The notes beneath the pieces are model-generated. The model ran no database searches, had not been told where the DNA came from, and worked only from the letters and a program-made list of their open reading frames with translations. The position numbers and the translations under genes are program-made. Shown in pieces: positions 39,765-50,200 of a stretch of 52,460 bases of DNA. Each line of letters starts with the position of its first letter. Positions within the stretch are counted from its first letter, which is position 1. Origin of the DNA: Sulfurimicrobium sp964552675 (GTDB lineage Bacteria > Pseudomonadota > Gammaproteobacteria > Burkholderiales > Sulfuricellaceae); the NCBI GenBank assembly GCA_964552675.1, contig CAZKHJ010000016.1:1-52460 (forward strand), given 5' to 3'.

Positions 39765-40358
39765 CTAGCGCGGCGCGGTCTGGTCGTGCACCTTGACCAG
39801 GCTGGCGCTGATTCCGTTTTGCGACAGGACGCTGCGCACCCGGTTCAGATCGTCCACATTGTTATAGGGGCCGACCCGTACCCTGTGCCATACGCCCTTG
39901 TCAGGCACGGTAGCGGTCTGGATATTGGCCTCGACCCCCATCAGTGCCAGCTTGGCCTTGAGGTTGTCGGCATCAGCTTCTTTCTGGAACGCCCCCGCCT
40001 GCAGGTAATACTGGCTCTTGGCGGCGCTCTCCGAATCCTGCTGTTTGATGTCCTTTTCGCTGACGGGTTCCTCGGTGCCAGGCAGAATGGTGTAAAAATC
40101 GAAGCGCGGCTTTTCCTCTTTGGATTTTACTTCCGGCCGTTTTTCCTCCACGGGGGTCACAGCCTGAGGGATGGCATCGCCAGTGGCTTGCTGAGACTTG
40201 CGTTCCACGAAGGGGCTGGGGCTGCCCTTGATGAAAATCGCTACTGCCAGGGCGATCGCGAGCCCCAGGAACAGGCCGATGACGATGCCGACCAGCATCG
40301 GGCTGCCGGATTTTTTTGAGGAACTGGCTTTGGGTGCGGGTTTGTAGTCGCGGCTCAT
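39765..40358 (-). CDS. SPOR-domain protein, FtsN-like
   Basis: A 197-residue inner-membrane protein. It has a short cytoplasmic N-terminus rich in Lys and Ser, one membrane helix at about 20-44 (MLVGIVIGLFLGLAIALAVAI), a low-complexity linker and a C-terminal SPOR domain at about 114-190 (YYLQAGAFQKEADADNLKAKLALMGVEA, VRVGPYNNVDDLNRVRSVL). SPOR domains bind denuded peptidoglycan at the division septum; the layout matches FtsN. It starts 11 bases downstream of argS. Confidence 0.88.
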   Translation of the reverse strand: MSRDYKPAPKASSSKKSGSPMLVGIVIGLFLGLAIALAVAIFIKGSPSPFVERKSQQATGDAIPQAVTPVEEKRPEVKSKEEKPRFDFYTILPGTEEPVSEKDIKQQDSESAAKSQYYLQAGAFQKEADADNLKAKLALMGVEANIQTATVPDKGVWHRVRVGPYNNVDDLNRVRSVLSQNGISASLVKVHDQTAPR

Positions 40359-40369
40359 AAAAAGGGCTG

Positions 40370-42133
40370 TTACATTTTCTCCGGGCTGCTCACGCCGAGC
40401 AGGCTGAGACCATTCTTCAATACCTGGCGGGTGGCGGTAATCAGGCCAAGGCGGGCGAATTTGAGGGCTTCGTCCTCAACCAGGAATTGCTGCGCATTGT
40501 AGTAGCTGTGCAATTCCCCGGCCAGATCCTTGAGGTAATAGGCGATGTGATGGGGGGCAAACTCCTGCGCGGCGTTCTCTACGGTTTCGCCATAGTTTTC
40601 CAGGCGTTGCAGCAGGGCCAGTTCGTGCGGCTGGCTCAGCCTGGTCAGATCAATGCCTCGCAGCAGATCGTCGGGGTCGCCGCCCCACTGCGCCAGCACG
40701 CTGCAAATGCGGGCGTGGGCATACTGGATGTAATACACCGGATTGTCATTGCTTTGCGATTTTGCCAGTTCCAGGTCGAAGTCGAGGTGCTGGTCGCTCT
40801 TGCGCAGCACATAGAAGAAGCGGCAGGCATCGTTGCCGACTTCGTGGCGTAACTCGCGCAGGGTGACAAAATCGCCGCTGCGGGTGGACATCGAGACCTT
40901 CTCCTCGCCACGGTAGAGCACGGCAAACTGCACCAGGGCGATGTCCAGTTTGCTCTCGTCCAGCCCCAGCGCCTTCAGCGCGCCCTTGACGCGCGCAATG
41001 TAGCCGTGGTGGTCGGCGCCCCAGATATTGATGATCTGGTCGAAACCGCGCTCGTACTTGTTGAGATGGTAGGCGATGTCGGAGGCGAAATAGGTGTACT
41101 GGCCGTTCTCGCGTTGTACCACGCGATCCTTCTCATCGCCGAAGGTGGTGGAGCGGAACCAGACCGCGCCGTCCTGCTGGTAGAGATGGCCGTTTTTGCG
41201 CAGGGTCTCCACCGCGCGCTCCACCAGGCCGCTGTCGAACAGGGATTTTTCCGAGAACCAGGTATCGAAGCTGACGCCGAATTCCATCAGATCGTTGCGG
41301 CCGTCGCCGAGCTGTTCGGTGAGGGCGAAGTCGTGGATATAGGCGTAATCGTCGCCTAGCAGTTTCTTGGCGTTGGCGATCAGGCCGTCGAGATGCAGCT
41401 CGTTTTGCTGCTTGGCCCATTTTTCGTCCTGTTCCAGCTCTTCCTCGGTGGAGCGCGGCGGCACGGCTTCGAGCAAGGTCCAGGGCTGATGCACATAGCG
41501 GTCGCCATGCAGGCGGTGAACTTCGTGTGCCATCTCGCGCACATACTGGCCCTGGTAGCCGTTGGGCGGGAAAGGCACGGTGATGCCGTTGAGTTCCAGA
41601 TAACGCAGCCAGGTGGACAGCGCCAGGATGTCCATCTGCCGGCCCGCGTCATTGATATAGTATTCGCGCCGGACATCGAAGCCCGCTGCATCCAGCACAT
41701 TGGCCAGGCTCATGCCGAATGCAGCACCGCGTCCGTGGCCGACATGCAGCGGTCCGGTGGGATTGGCGGAAACGAATTCCACCTGGACTTTCCGCTTCGC
41801 ACCCAGCCTGCTGCGGCCAAAGGCTTCACCCTGTTCCAGAATGGTCGTGACGATGCGCTGTTTCGATGCCGCGCTGAGGAAAATGTTGATGAAACCGGCG
41901 CCGGCGATTTCGGCCTTCTCGACCCAGGGCGAGGCGGGCAGCGCCTCCAGCAGGGCCGTGGCGATCTCGCGCGGGTTGCGCTTCAGCGGTCGGGCCAGTT
42001 GCATGGCCAGATTGCAGGCGTAATCGCCATGCTGCGCCTGCTTGGGGCGTTCCAGCACAATGGCGGTATCCGCCGCCGCGGGAAGCACGGCGCGCAGCGC
42101 CTGGGTAAACAGTTCGGTGAGGTGCTGTTTCAA
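40370..42133 (-). CDS. argS: arginyl-tRNA synthetase
   Basis: A 587-residue class I aminoacyl-tRNA synthetase that charges tRNA-Arg. The HIGH-type signature is NPTGPLHVGHGRGAAFG, the KMSKS region reads VSMSTRSGDF, and the N-terminal Add-1 domain and C-terminal DALR-type helical domain (ICSVLAQWGGDPDDLLRG, HSYYNAQQFLV) are complete. The length is typical (about 560-600). It lies between priA and the SPOR-domain gene. Confidence 0.97.
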   Translation of the reverse strand: MKQHLTELFTQALRAVLPAAADTAIVLERPKQAQHGDYACNLAMQLARPLKRNPREIATALLEALPASPWVEKAEIAGAGFINIFLSAASKQRIVTTILEQGEAFGRSRLGAKRKVQVEFVSANPTGPLHVGHGRGAAFGMSLANVLDAAGFDVRREYYINDAGRQMDILALSTWLRYLELNGITVPFPPNGYQGQYVREMAHEVHRLHGDRYVHQPWTLLEAVPPRSTEEELEQDEKWAKQQNELHLDGLIANAKKLLGDDYAYIHDFALTEQLGDGRNDLMEFGVSFDTWFSEKSLFDSGLVERAVETLRKNGHLYQQDGAVWFRSTTFGDEKDRVVQRENGQYTYFASDIAYHLNKYERGFDQIINIWGADHHGYIARVKGALKALGLDESKLDIALVQFAVLYRGEEKVSMSTRSGDFVTLRELRHEVGNDACRFFYVLRKSDQHLDFDLELAKSQSNDNPVYYIQYAHARICSVLAQWGGDPDDLLRGIDLTRLSQPHELALLQRLENYGETVENAAQEFAPHHIAYYLKDLAGELHSYYNAQQFLVEDEALKFARLGLITATRQVLKNGLSLLGVSSPEKM

Positions 42134-42189
42134 AACGGGTACTCGGGGTTGCTAAAGCCCCATATTCTAAATGTTTCTCGGGAGCGCTG

Positions 42190-44385
42190 CTAGAAATCGA
42201 GCGGGTCCACATCGAGCGACCAGCGGATTTGCCGTGCTTTGAGCGCTGTCATGGCCGTATTCCAGGCTTGCAGGAATTGCTGCAGCATGCCGCGCGACTC
42301 TGCCTGCACCAGCAGTTGTGCCCGCTCGCGCCCGGCAAGGCGCGCCATGGGGGCGGGCACGGCGTCATAAATCGTGACCGGGGCGTCGAGTGCGAGCGCC
42401 AGCTTGCGCGCCTGGCGCAGAAAATCCAGCGCCGTTTCCAGCTGGGTTGCCTCGGCGCGCAGCAGGGCCTGGTGGCAGAAGGGCGGAAAGCCGGCCTGTT
42501 TGCGTTCTTCCAGTTGTGCTGCGGCGAAGGCTTCATAATCCTGGCGGCGCAGCGCCTCGAACAGGGGATGATCCGGAAACTGGGTCTGGATCAGCACGGT
42601 TCCCGGCTCGGCAGCCCGCCCGGCCCGGCCTGCCACCTGCATCAGCTGGGCGAAGAGGCGTTCGGCGGCACGGAAATCCGCGCTGTAGAGCGCACCATCG
42701 ACATTCAGCGCGCCCACCAGGGTGAGGCGCTTGAAATCATGGCCCTTGGCCAGGATCTGGGTGCCGACCAGGATATCTACCCGTTCCTCGTGCACTTCCT
42801 GCAGCATTTCCCTGAGCGCGTGCTTGCGCCGGGTGCTGTCGCGGTCGATGCGCAGGATGCGGGCGGAGGGGAAGTGTTGCGCCAGTGTGCCCTCCAGGCG
42901 CTGCGTGCCCTGTCCCAGCGGCGCCAGATCGGGGTTGCCGCAATCCGGGCAGGCACGCGGAATCCGCTCTTCATGACCGCAATGGTGGCAGCGCAGGCGC
43001 CGTTCGCGCAGATGCACCACCAGCCGGCTGGTGCAGCGCGGGCACGGGGCGAGCCAGCCGCACTGGTTGCACGCCAGCACCGGGGCATAGCCGCGACGGT
43101 TGATGAACACCAGGCTTTGCCGGCCATGGTCGAGATTTTCCTGAAGCGCGCGCAACAGGGCGGCAGACAGGCCATCAAGCGGCTTTTCGTTGCGCAGGTC
43201 GATGCAGCGGACCAGCGGCAGTTGCGCTTCCTCCACCGCGCGCCGAGTCAGTCTGAGCAGGCGGTAGCGCCCGGACAGGGCGTTGTGGTAGCTCTCCAGC
43301 GCGGGTGTGGCGGAGCCGAGCAGGATGGGGATGCCGCGCTGCTTGGCACGCGCCACGGCCATGTCGCGCGCGCTGTAGCGCAAGCCGTCCTGCTGCTTGA
43401 AAGAGCTGTCATGCTCCTCGTCCACGATAATCAGCCCCAGTTCCGGCATGGGCGTGAACACCGCCAGGCGCGTGCCGAGCACGATGCGTGCCGCGCCGGA
43501 CTGGGCCAGCATCCAGTGGTGCAGGCGTTCGCCATCGTTGAGGTTGCTGTGCAGGGAAACGATGGCAGCTTCCGGAAAGCGCTGCTGAAAGCGAGCCTCA
43601 AGCTGGGGGGTGAGATTGATTTCCGGCACCAGTATCAGCGCCTGCCGGCCCTGTTCGAGCTGGCTGGCGGTGAGGCGCAGATAGATCTCGGTTTTGCCGC
43701 TGCCGGTAATGCCGAGCAGCAGCCAGGGCGTGAAGCCGGGCGTTGCCGCCAGGAATTCGCTCACTACGGCGGTCTGCTCCGGATTGAGTGGCGGCAGAAT
43801 GGGCGGGGTGGGCGCGGATGAGCTTGCGGGCAGCGTGGGGCGGGCTTCCTGGCGCTGCTCGATCCAGCCTAGTGCGGCCATTTCCTTCAGGTGTTTGCCT
43901 GCGCTGGGCGACAGGGCCAGCAGATGTTCGCGCGGCGTGGGGCCGGCCTGGTGCAGATGCTGCAACAGCTTGCGGCGTACCACGGCCCGTGGTGGCAGGG
44001 CTTCCAGCGCTGGTGCCGTGGCCGACAGGACATAGCCGATATGCTGCGCCAGCGCCGTGGCCGACGCGGTGCGCAGGCGTTGCGGCAGGGCGGTAAAGAT
44101 CACCTCTCCCAGGGGGTGGTGATAATAGTCGGCGCAAAATTGCAGCAGCATGCGAATATCCCGTGGCAACGCCGGGGTATCGCGAAAAATCTTTATGACC
44201 GGCTTGATCTGCGCCAGGGGGAGATCGGAATGGCTGGCAGTGGCGACAATCATGCCGACCATTTTTCTGCGGCCAAAAATCACCAGCACCCGTCGCCCGA
44301 TATCCTCGTCGCTGGCTTTGTCCGCCCGGTAATCGAACAGGGAATCGAGCGGGACGTCGAGGGCGATTTTGAGAATCGGGGTCAT
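42190..44385 (-). CDS. priA: primosomal replication protein PriA
   Basis: A 731-residue 3'-5' DEAH-type helicase that restarts stalled replication forks. Motif I is GITGSGKTEIY, the DEEH box is in IIVDEEHDSSFKQQDG, and the eight zinc-binding cysteines lie in CNQCGWLAPCPRCTSRL and CHHCGHEERIPRACPDCG. The C-terminal helicase motifs continue to QVAGRAGRAAEPG. The length is typical. The gene is 56 bases upstream of argS. A perfect DnaA-box-like 9-mer is found in the leader. Confidence 0.96.
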   Translation of the reverse strand: MTPILKIALDVPLDSLFDYRADKASDEDIGRRVLVIFGRRKMVGMIVATASHSDLPLAQIKPVIKIFRDTPALPRDIRMLLQFCADYYHHPLGEVIFTALPQRLRTASATALAQHIGYVLSATAPALEALPPRAVVRRKLLQHLHQAGPTPREHLLALSPSAGKHLKEMAALGWIEQRQEARPTLPASSSAPTPPILPPLNPEQTAVVSEFLAATPGFTPWLLLGITGSGKTEIYLRLTASQLEQGRQALILVPEINLTPQLEARFQQRFPEAAIVSLHSNLNDGERLHHWMLAQSGAARIVLGTRLAVFTPMPELGLIIVDEEHDSSFKQQDGLRYSARDMAVARAKQRGIPILLGSATPALESYHNALSGRYRLLRLTRRAVEEAQLPLVRCIDLRNEKPLDGLSAALLRALQENLDHGRQSLVFINRRGYAPVLACNQCGWLAPCPRCTSRLVVHLRERRLRCHHCGHEERIPRACPDCGNPDLAPLGQGTQRLEGTLAQHFPSARILRIDRDSTRRKHALREMLQEVHEERVDILVGTQILAKGHDFKRLTLVGALNVDGALYSADFRAAERLFAQLMQVAGRAGRAAEPGTVLIQTQFPDHPLFEALRRQDYEAFAAAQLEERKQAGFPPFCHQALLRAEATQLETALDFLRQARKLALALDAPVTIYDAVPAPMARLAGRERAQLLVQAESRGMLQQFLQAWNTAMTALKARQIRWSLDVDPLDF

Positions 44386-44499
44386 GGATGCCGGAATTGG
44401 GCCTAATTAATGATTTGTAACCCAGTTTAGCGCGAAGAGTTCAGATTGGCTCGACTTATCCGTCGCAACTCACTGTAGCCATGACGCTTTTTAAGTTGC

Positions 44500-44518
44500 C
44501 CACAGAATCTGTGGATAA
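44500..44518. promoter_or_regulatory. DnaA-box-like 9-mer overlapping a palindrome
   Basis: The 9-mer TGTGGATAA (44510-44518) is the reverse complement of TTATCCACA, the consensus DnaA box. It overlaps the perfect inverted repeat CCACAGA-A-TCTGTGG (44500-44514). It is 125 bases upstream of the priA start. A single box is weak evidence for DnaA control but is worth noting beside a replication-restart gene. Confidence 0.45.
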
Positions 44519-44571
44519 GTCTGTGGGTAGTCATCGGCCAAGTGGGGTAATTGCTTGCCCGGCAAAGGGTT

Positions 44572-44604
44572 TTTTATTCTGCCCATCCACTGGGCAGAAT
44601 AAAA
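44572..44604. repeat. perfect 14-bp-arm inverted repeat
   Basis: TTTTATTCTGCCCA (44572-44585), a five-base loop TCCAC, and its exact reverse complement (44591-44604). No U-tract follows on either strand beyond the stem, so it is not a canonical terminator, although the A/T outer part could help. It lies between hemE and priA. Confidence 0.75.
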
Positions 44605-44722
44605 TTCTCATATAAAACAGTTGGTTGGTAAATATGCGTCAGAATCAGGGTTTTTACCTATTGACGTCGGAATAATTGCTTGATCTGTGCATAAACCGGG
44701 TTCTGGAATGCACCAAACGCGC

Positions 44723-45787
44723 TTATTTATGGTAGGCGCGACTCAGTTCATGCACTGCTTCCACCAGCGCGGCGGCGTTTTCCGGCGGGGTAAACTGGGA
44801 AATGCCGTGGCCAAGGTTGAAGACGTGGCCCGGACCCTGGCCGTAGGCGGCCAGTATCTTGCCTGCTTCGGTCCTGATCGCGTCCGGGTTGGCAAACAGT
44901 ACGGTGGGGTCGAGGTTGCCCTGCAACGCCACTTTTGCGCCCACCCGGTGCCGTGCTTCGCCGATATCCACGGTCCAGTCCAGGCCCACGGCGTCGCAGC
45001 CGATGTTGGCGATGCTTTCCAGCCACAGTCCGCCGCCCTTGGTGAAAACGATGGCCGGAATTTTGCTGCCATCTTTTTCACGGGTCAGTCCGCTCACGAT
45101 TTTTTCCATGTAGGCGAGGGAAAACTCGTGGTAAGCGGCATGGGACAGCGCGCCGCCCCAGCTGTCGAAAATCATGACCGCCTGGGCGCCGGCTTCGATC
45201 TGGGCATTGAGATAGGTGGTGACGGCACGGGCATTGACGTCGAGAATGTGGTGCAGCAGATCGGGACGGCTGTAGAGCATGGTCTTGATCAGGGTAAAGT
45301 CGCTGCTGCTGCCGCCTTCCACCATGTAACAGGCCAGTGTCCAGGGGCTGCCGGAGAAGCCGATCAGGGGCACCGAGCCATCCAGCGCCTTGCGGATCTG
45401 GGAAACGGCGTCCAGCACGTAGCGCAGATGCGTGCCGGGATCAGGAACGGTGAGATCGCGGATTTCCCATTCGTTGCGCAGCGGACGCTCGAATTTCGGG
45501 CCCTCTCCCTGGGAGAAATACAGGCCCAGACCCATGGCGTCGGGGATGGTGAGAATGTCGGAAAACAGAATTGCGGCATCGAGCGGGAAGCGCGCCAGCG
45601 GCTGCAGTGTCACCTCGGTAGCCAGATCCGGGCTTTTGCACAGTGACATGAAATCGCCTGCCCGTTCGCGCGTCTTATTGTATTCCGGCAGATAGCGCCC
45701 GGCCTGGCGCATCATCCAGATCGGGGTGTATTCGGTGGGCTGACGCAGCAGGGCGCGCAGGAAGGTGTCGTTTTTCAGTTTGGTCAT
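44723..45787 (-). CDS. hemE: uroporphyrinogen decarboxylase
   Basis: A 354-residue enzyme that removes four carboxyl groups from uroporphyrinogen III to give coproporphyrinogen III in heme synthesis. The N-terminal MRQAGRYLPEY signature, FSDILTIPDAMGLGL, the GFSGSPWTLACYM segment and the C-terminal GHVFNLGHGI are all present. The length is typical. It lies 60 bases after gltD on the minus strand. Confidence 0.97.
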   Translation of the reverse strand: MTKLKNDTFLRALLRQPTEYTPIWMMRQAGRYLPEYNKTRERAGDFMSLCKSPDLATEVTLQPLARFPLDAAILFSDILTIPDAMGLGLYFSQGEGPKFERPLRNEWEIRDLTVPDPGTHLRYVLDAVSQIRKALDGSVPLIGFSGSPWTLACYMVEGGSSSDFTLIKTMLYSRPDLLHHILDVNARAVTTYLNAQIEAGAQAVMIFDSWGGALSHAAYHEFSLAYMEKIVSGLTREKDGSKIPAIVFTKGGGLWLESIANIGCDAVGLDWTVDIGEARHRVGAKVALQGNLDPTVLFANPDAIRTEAGKILAAYGQGPGHVFNLGHGISQFTPPENAAALVEAVHELSRAYHK

Positions 45788-45796
45788 TTTGATTCC

Positions 45797-45843
45797 GTGA
45801 GGGGCAAGGAGTGAGGGGAGAAGCGGTTTGCCTCGCCCCTCAC
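45797..45843. repeat. inverted repeat between gltD and hemE
   Basis: Nine-base arms GTGAGGGGC (45797-45805) and GCCCCTCAC (45835-45843) pair across a 29-base loop and fill most of the 60-base gltD-hemE gap. There is no U-tract. It could shape mRNA processing between the two genes. Confidence 0.5.
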
Positions 45844-45847
45844 GAAT

Positions 45848-47245
45848 TCAAACACCCAGATAGCCGAGAATGCCTTTTGCTGCCAGCCGTCCTTCGTTGA
45901 CCGCCGTCACTACCAGGTCGGAGCCGCGCACCATGTCGCCGCCGGCGAAGACTTTCGGGTTGCCGGTCTGGAAGGCGTGCTGGCTGCCGCTTGCGATCAC
46001 GCGGCCGGACGGGTCGGTGGCGATGCCGAAGTCGGCGAACCAGGGCTGCGGATTGGGGCGGAAGCCGAAGGCGACGATGACGTGGTCGCAGGGAATGGTT
46101 TCCTCGCTGCCGGGAATGACTTCCGGCGTGCGGCGGCCGCGTGCATCAGGGGCGCCGAGCTGGGTGGTGACCAGCTTCACGCCCTCGACCTTGCCGTTGC
46201 CGACCACCTCTACCGGCTGGCGGTTCCACAGGAACTGCACGCCCTCTTCCTTGGCGTTGGCCACTTCCTTCTTGGAGCCGGGCATGTTGGCTTCGTCGCG
46301 GCGGTAGGCGCAGGTGACGGAAGCCGCGCCCTGGCGGATCGAGGTGCGGTTGCAATCCATGGCGGTATCGCCGCCGCCCAGCACCACCACGCGCTTGCCC
46401 TGCATGGAGATGAAGTCGCCGGGCAGGCTGAGACAGTTGCGCACGTTGGAAATCAGGAAGGGCAGGGCTTCCAGCACGCCGGGCAGGTCCTCGCCGGGGA
46501 AACCGCCCTTCATGTAGGAATAGGTGCCCATGCCCATGAATACGGCATCAAACTGGTCGAGCAGTTGCTGGAATGGCACATCCTTGCCGATCTCGGTGCT
46601 GAGACGGAATTCCACGCCCATGCCAGCCAGAATTTCGCGGCGGCGTTTGACGACTTCTTTTTCCAGCTTGAATTCAGGAATGCCGAACGTGAGCAATCCG
46701 CCGATTTCCTCGTTGCGGTCGAATACCACCGGGGTCACGCCGTGGCGCACCAGCACGTCAGCGCAGGCCAGGCCCGCCGGTCCGGCGCCGATCACGGCGA
46801 TCTTCTTGCCGGTTTTGACCACCTGGCTCATATCGGGGCGCCAGCCGGCCTTGAAGGCTTCATCGCTGATGTATTTTTCCACCTGGCCGATGGTGACCGC
46901 GCCAAAGTCGCTATTGAGCGTGCAGGCGCCCTCGCACAGGCGATCCTGCGGGCATACGCGGCCGCAGATTTCGGGCAGGGAGTTGGTCTTGTGCGACAGC
47001 TCGGCCGCTTCGAACAGATTGCCTTCCTTCACCAGCTTGAGCCAGTTGGGGATGTAGTTGTGCACCGGGCACTTCCATTCGCAATAGGGATTGCCGCAGG
47101 CCAGGCAACGCGCCGCCTGCTCTTTGGCGTGCGCCGCGTCGAAGGGGGCGTAGATTTCGCGGAATTCCTGCTTGCGCGCATCGGCGGCCTTCTTGTCACC
47201 GTCGCGGCGGGCCACATTCATAAATTGAAAAACGTCGTCAGCCAT
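45848..47245 (-). CDS. gltD: glutamate synthase (NADPH) small subunit
   Basis: A 465-residue flavoprotein that passes electrons from NADPH to GltB. The N-terminal cysteine clusters, CLACGNPYCEWKCPVHN and CGRVCPQDRLCEGACTL, bind two [4Fe-4S] centres. The FAD motif is AVIGAGPAGLACA and the NADPH motif VVVLGGGDTAMDC. The length is typical. It starts 10 bases after gltB ends, so the two subunits are co-expressed. Confidence 0.97.
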   Translation of the reverse strand: MADDVFQFMNVARRDGDKKAADARKQEFREIYAPFDAAHAKEQAARCLACGNPYCEWKCPVHNYIPNWLKLVKEGNLFEAAELSHKTNSLPEICGRVCPQDRLCEGACTLNSDFGAVTIGQVEKYISDEAFKAGWRPDMSQVVKTGKKIAVIGAGPAGLACADVLVRHGVTPVVFDRNEEIGGLLTFGIPEFKLEKEVVKRRREILAGMGVEFRLSTEIGKDVPFQQLLDQFDAVFMGMGTYSYMKGGFPGEDLPGVLEALPFLISNVRNCLSLPGDFISMQGKRVVVLGGGDTAMDCNRTSIRQGAASVTCAYRRDEANMPGSKKEVANAKEEGVQFLWNRQPVEVVGNGKVEGVKLVTTQLGAPDARGRRTPEVIPGSEETIPCDHVIVAFGFRPNPQPWFADFGIATDPSGRVIASGSQHAFQTGNPKVFAGGDMVRGSDLVVTAVNEGRLAAKGILGYLGV

Positions 47246-47255
47246 TTTTTATTCC

Positions 47256-50200
47256 TCAGCTCTTCAACAGGCTGTCTAAATGCAGCGCCTTCGGTTTTAC
47301 CAGCCAGAATTTGCCGACGATGTCGGAGAATTGCTCAAGCAATTCCTTGGCTCGCGGGCTGCCGGTGAGCGCGGCATGTTCTTCCAGGCGTTCGCGCAGG
47401 AAGTGGCGGTATTGTTCGGTGGATTCGGTGTTGATGTGATTGATGTCCACCAGTTCGTTGTTGTACTGGTTGGCGAAACGGCCATGCTCGTCGTACACCA
47501 TGGCGAAGCCGCCGGTCATGCCGGCGCCGAAATTCAGGCCGGTGTCGCCCAGCACCACGACAATGCCGCCGGTCATGTATTCGCAGCAGTGGTCGCCGGC
47601 GCCTTCCACCACGGCGATGGCGCCGGAGTTGCGCACCGCGAAGCGCTCGCCGGCGGTGCCGGAGGCGTTGAGACGGCCGCCGGTGGCGCCATACAGGCAG
47701 GTATTGCCGATGATGGTGGTCTGGTGCGCCGCGAAGGCCGAACCCCCGGGCGGATGAATGATGATGCGGCCACCGGCCATGCCCTTGCCGACGTAGTCGT
47801 TGGCATCGCCTTCCAGCTTGAGGGTAAGGCCCTTGTGGTTCCATACGCCGAAACTCTGGCCGGCGCTGCCGGAGAGATTGATGGTCAGGCAATTGTCGGG
47901 CAGGCCGTCCGCGCCGTGGGCCCGGGCGATTTCGCCGGACAGGCGCGCGCCGATGGAGCGGCAGGTGTTGTGTACTTCGTAGCTCAGCGTCTGTGGCTGT
48001 TTGGCATGAATGCCGGCGCTGGCATCGGCGACCATTTTCTCGGCCAGTTCGCCCTTGTCGAAGGACGGGTTGGTGGCCTCAAGACAGTAGCGCGGCTCGG
48101 AGTCGGGAATGGAGCCCTGATCCAGCAAGACGCCGATATCCAGTTTCTGCTGCTTGGCGGTGTTGCCGGACAGCACTTCGAGCAGGTCCATGCGGCCGAT
48201 CAGCTCGTTCATGGCGCGCACGCCGAGGCGGGCCATCAACTCGCGGGTTTCCTGGGCGACGAAGGTGAAGTAGTTCATCACCATTTCCGGCATACCGATG
48301 AAATGCTCCTTGCGCAGGCGCTCGTTCTGGGTGGCCACGCCGGTGGCGCAGTTGTTGAGGTGGCAGATGCGCAGGTATTTGCAGCCCAGCGCGATCATCG
48401 GCGCGGTGCCGAAGCCGAAGCTCTCGGCGCCCATGATCGCGGCCTTGATCACGTCCATGCCGGTTTTCAGGCCGCCGTCGGTCTGCAGGCGCACGCGCGA
48501 ACGCAGGCCGTTGGCGCGCAGCACGGTCTGGGCTTCGGTGACGCCCAGTTCCCACGGCGTGCCGGCGTATTTGACCGAAGCGATCGGGCTGGCGCCGGTA
48601 CCGCCGTCATAGCCGGAAATGGTGATCAGGTCGGCATAGGCCTTGGCCACGCCGGCGGCGATGGTGCCCACGCCCGGCTCGGCGACCAATTTGACCGAAA
48701 CCAGCGCCTTGGGATTGACCTGCTTGAGGTCGAAAATCAGCTGGGCCAGATCCTCGATGGAATAGATATCGTGGTGCGGTGGCGGGGAAATCAGCGAGAT
48801 GCCCGGCTTGGAGCAGCGCAGCTTGGCGATCATCGGCGACACCTTGTCGCCCGGCAACTGGCCGCCTTCGCCCGGTTTGGCGCCCTGCGCCACCTTGATC
48901 TGCAGCACCTCGGCATTGACCAGGTAATGCGGCGTGACGCCGAAACGGCCAGACGCCACCTGCTTGATCTTGGACATCCTGACCGTGCCGTAGCGCGCCG
49001 GGTCCTCGCCGCCTTCGCCGGAGTTGGAGCGTCCGCCGAGGCGGTTCATGCCTTCGGCCAGGGCCTCGTGGGCTTCGGGAGAGAGCGCGCCGAGCGAGAT
49101 GGCGGCAGAGTCGAAGCGCTTGAGAATGGCTTCGATGGGTTCGACTTCGTCAATGGAGATGGGCTTGGCATCCAGCTTCAGCTTCATCAGGTCGCGCAGC
49201 ATCGCCACCGGGCGCTCGTTCACCAGCGCGGCATAGCGGTCGTAGGCGGCGCGGTCGCTTTTCTGCACCGCGCGTTGCAGTTCCTGCACCACGTCCGGGT
49301 TATAGGCGTGGTACTCGCCGCCGAACACGAACTTGAGCAGGCCGCCCTGGGACAGGGGTTCCATGCTGTTGAAGGCGTATTTCACCAGCTGCTTCTGGTC
49401 GGCTTCAAAGTCCTCGAAGCCCGCGCCCTTGATGCGGCTCACCGTGCCGGGCAGGCACAGATCGATGACTTCCTCGCCCAGGCCCACGGCCTCGAACAGC
49501 TGCGAGCCGCGGTAGCTGGCCACAGTGGAAATGCCCATCTTGGACAGAATCTTGAGCAGGCCCTTGTTGATGCCCTTGCGGTATTTGTAGAGCGCTTCGT
49601 TGAGGGTGTGATTCTTGATCTCGCCGTCGCGGATCATCTCGTTGATCGCCTGGTAGGCCACATACGGGAACACCGCCGTGGCGCCGTAGCCGATCAGGCA
49701 GGCGATATGGTGCGGGTCGCGCGCGCTGCCGGTGTCAACGATGATATTGGCGCCGCAGCGCAATCCGGCATTGATCAGCGCATGGTGCACCGCGCCGGTG
49801 GCGAACAGGGCGTGGATCGCCAGGGTGGATTGGCTGAACTCGCGGTCCGACAGCACCACGATCACCTTGCCGGCCTTGACCTCTGCCACGGCCTGTTGCG
49901 CCAGCGCTGCGATGGCGGCTTTCAGGCTGGTTTTGGCCGGGTCGTAATTGAGGTTCAGGGTGACGCTGCGATATTCCGGCTCGGTGAGCGAGGTCAGCGT
50001 GGCGAATTTTTCATGGGACAGCACCGGCGAGCTGACTTCCAGGCGCTTGGCGTGGTCGGCGGTCTGCTCGAACAGGTTGCGCTCCGGGCCAAAGCAGGTG
50101 TTGAGTGACATCACCACCGCCTCGCGGATCGGGTCGATCGGCGGATTGGTCACCTGGGCGAACTGCTGGCGCAGGTAGTCGAAGGGGCTGCGCACCATCT

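Larger units (their letters stand above)
44386..44722. promoter_or_regulatory. 337-base hemE-priA intergenic region
   Basis: No gene fits here. On the minus strand it is the region between the end of hemE and the start of priA, so it should hold the priA promoter. It contains a perfect DnaA-box-like 9-mer, a 7-bp-arm palindrome and a long A/T-flanked hairpin, each listed separately. No convincing -35/-10 boxes are identified. Confidence 0.5.

Noticed and set aside
44572..44604. Hairpin between hemE and priA as a terminator
   Set aside because: No run of T follows the stem on either strand, so it is listed only as an inverted repeat.
47280..50108. Long open plus-strand frame opposite gltB
   Set aside because: A typical antisense shadow of a G/C-rich gene; no domain or ribosome site.
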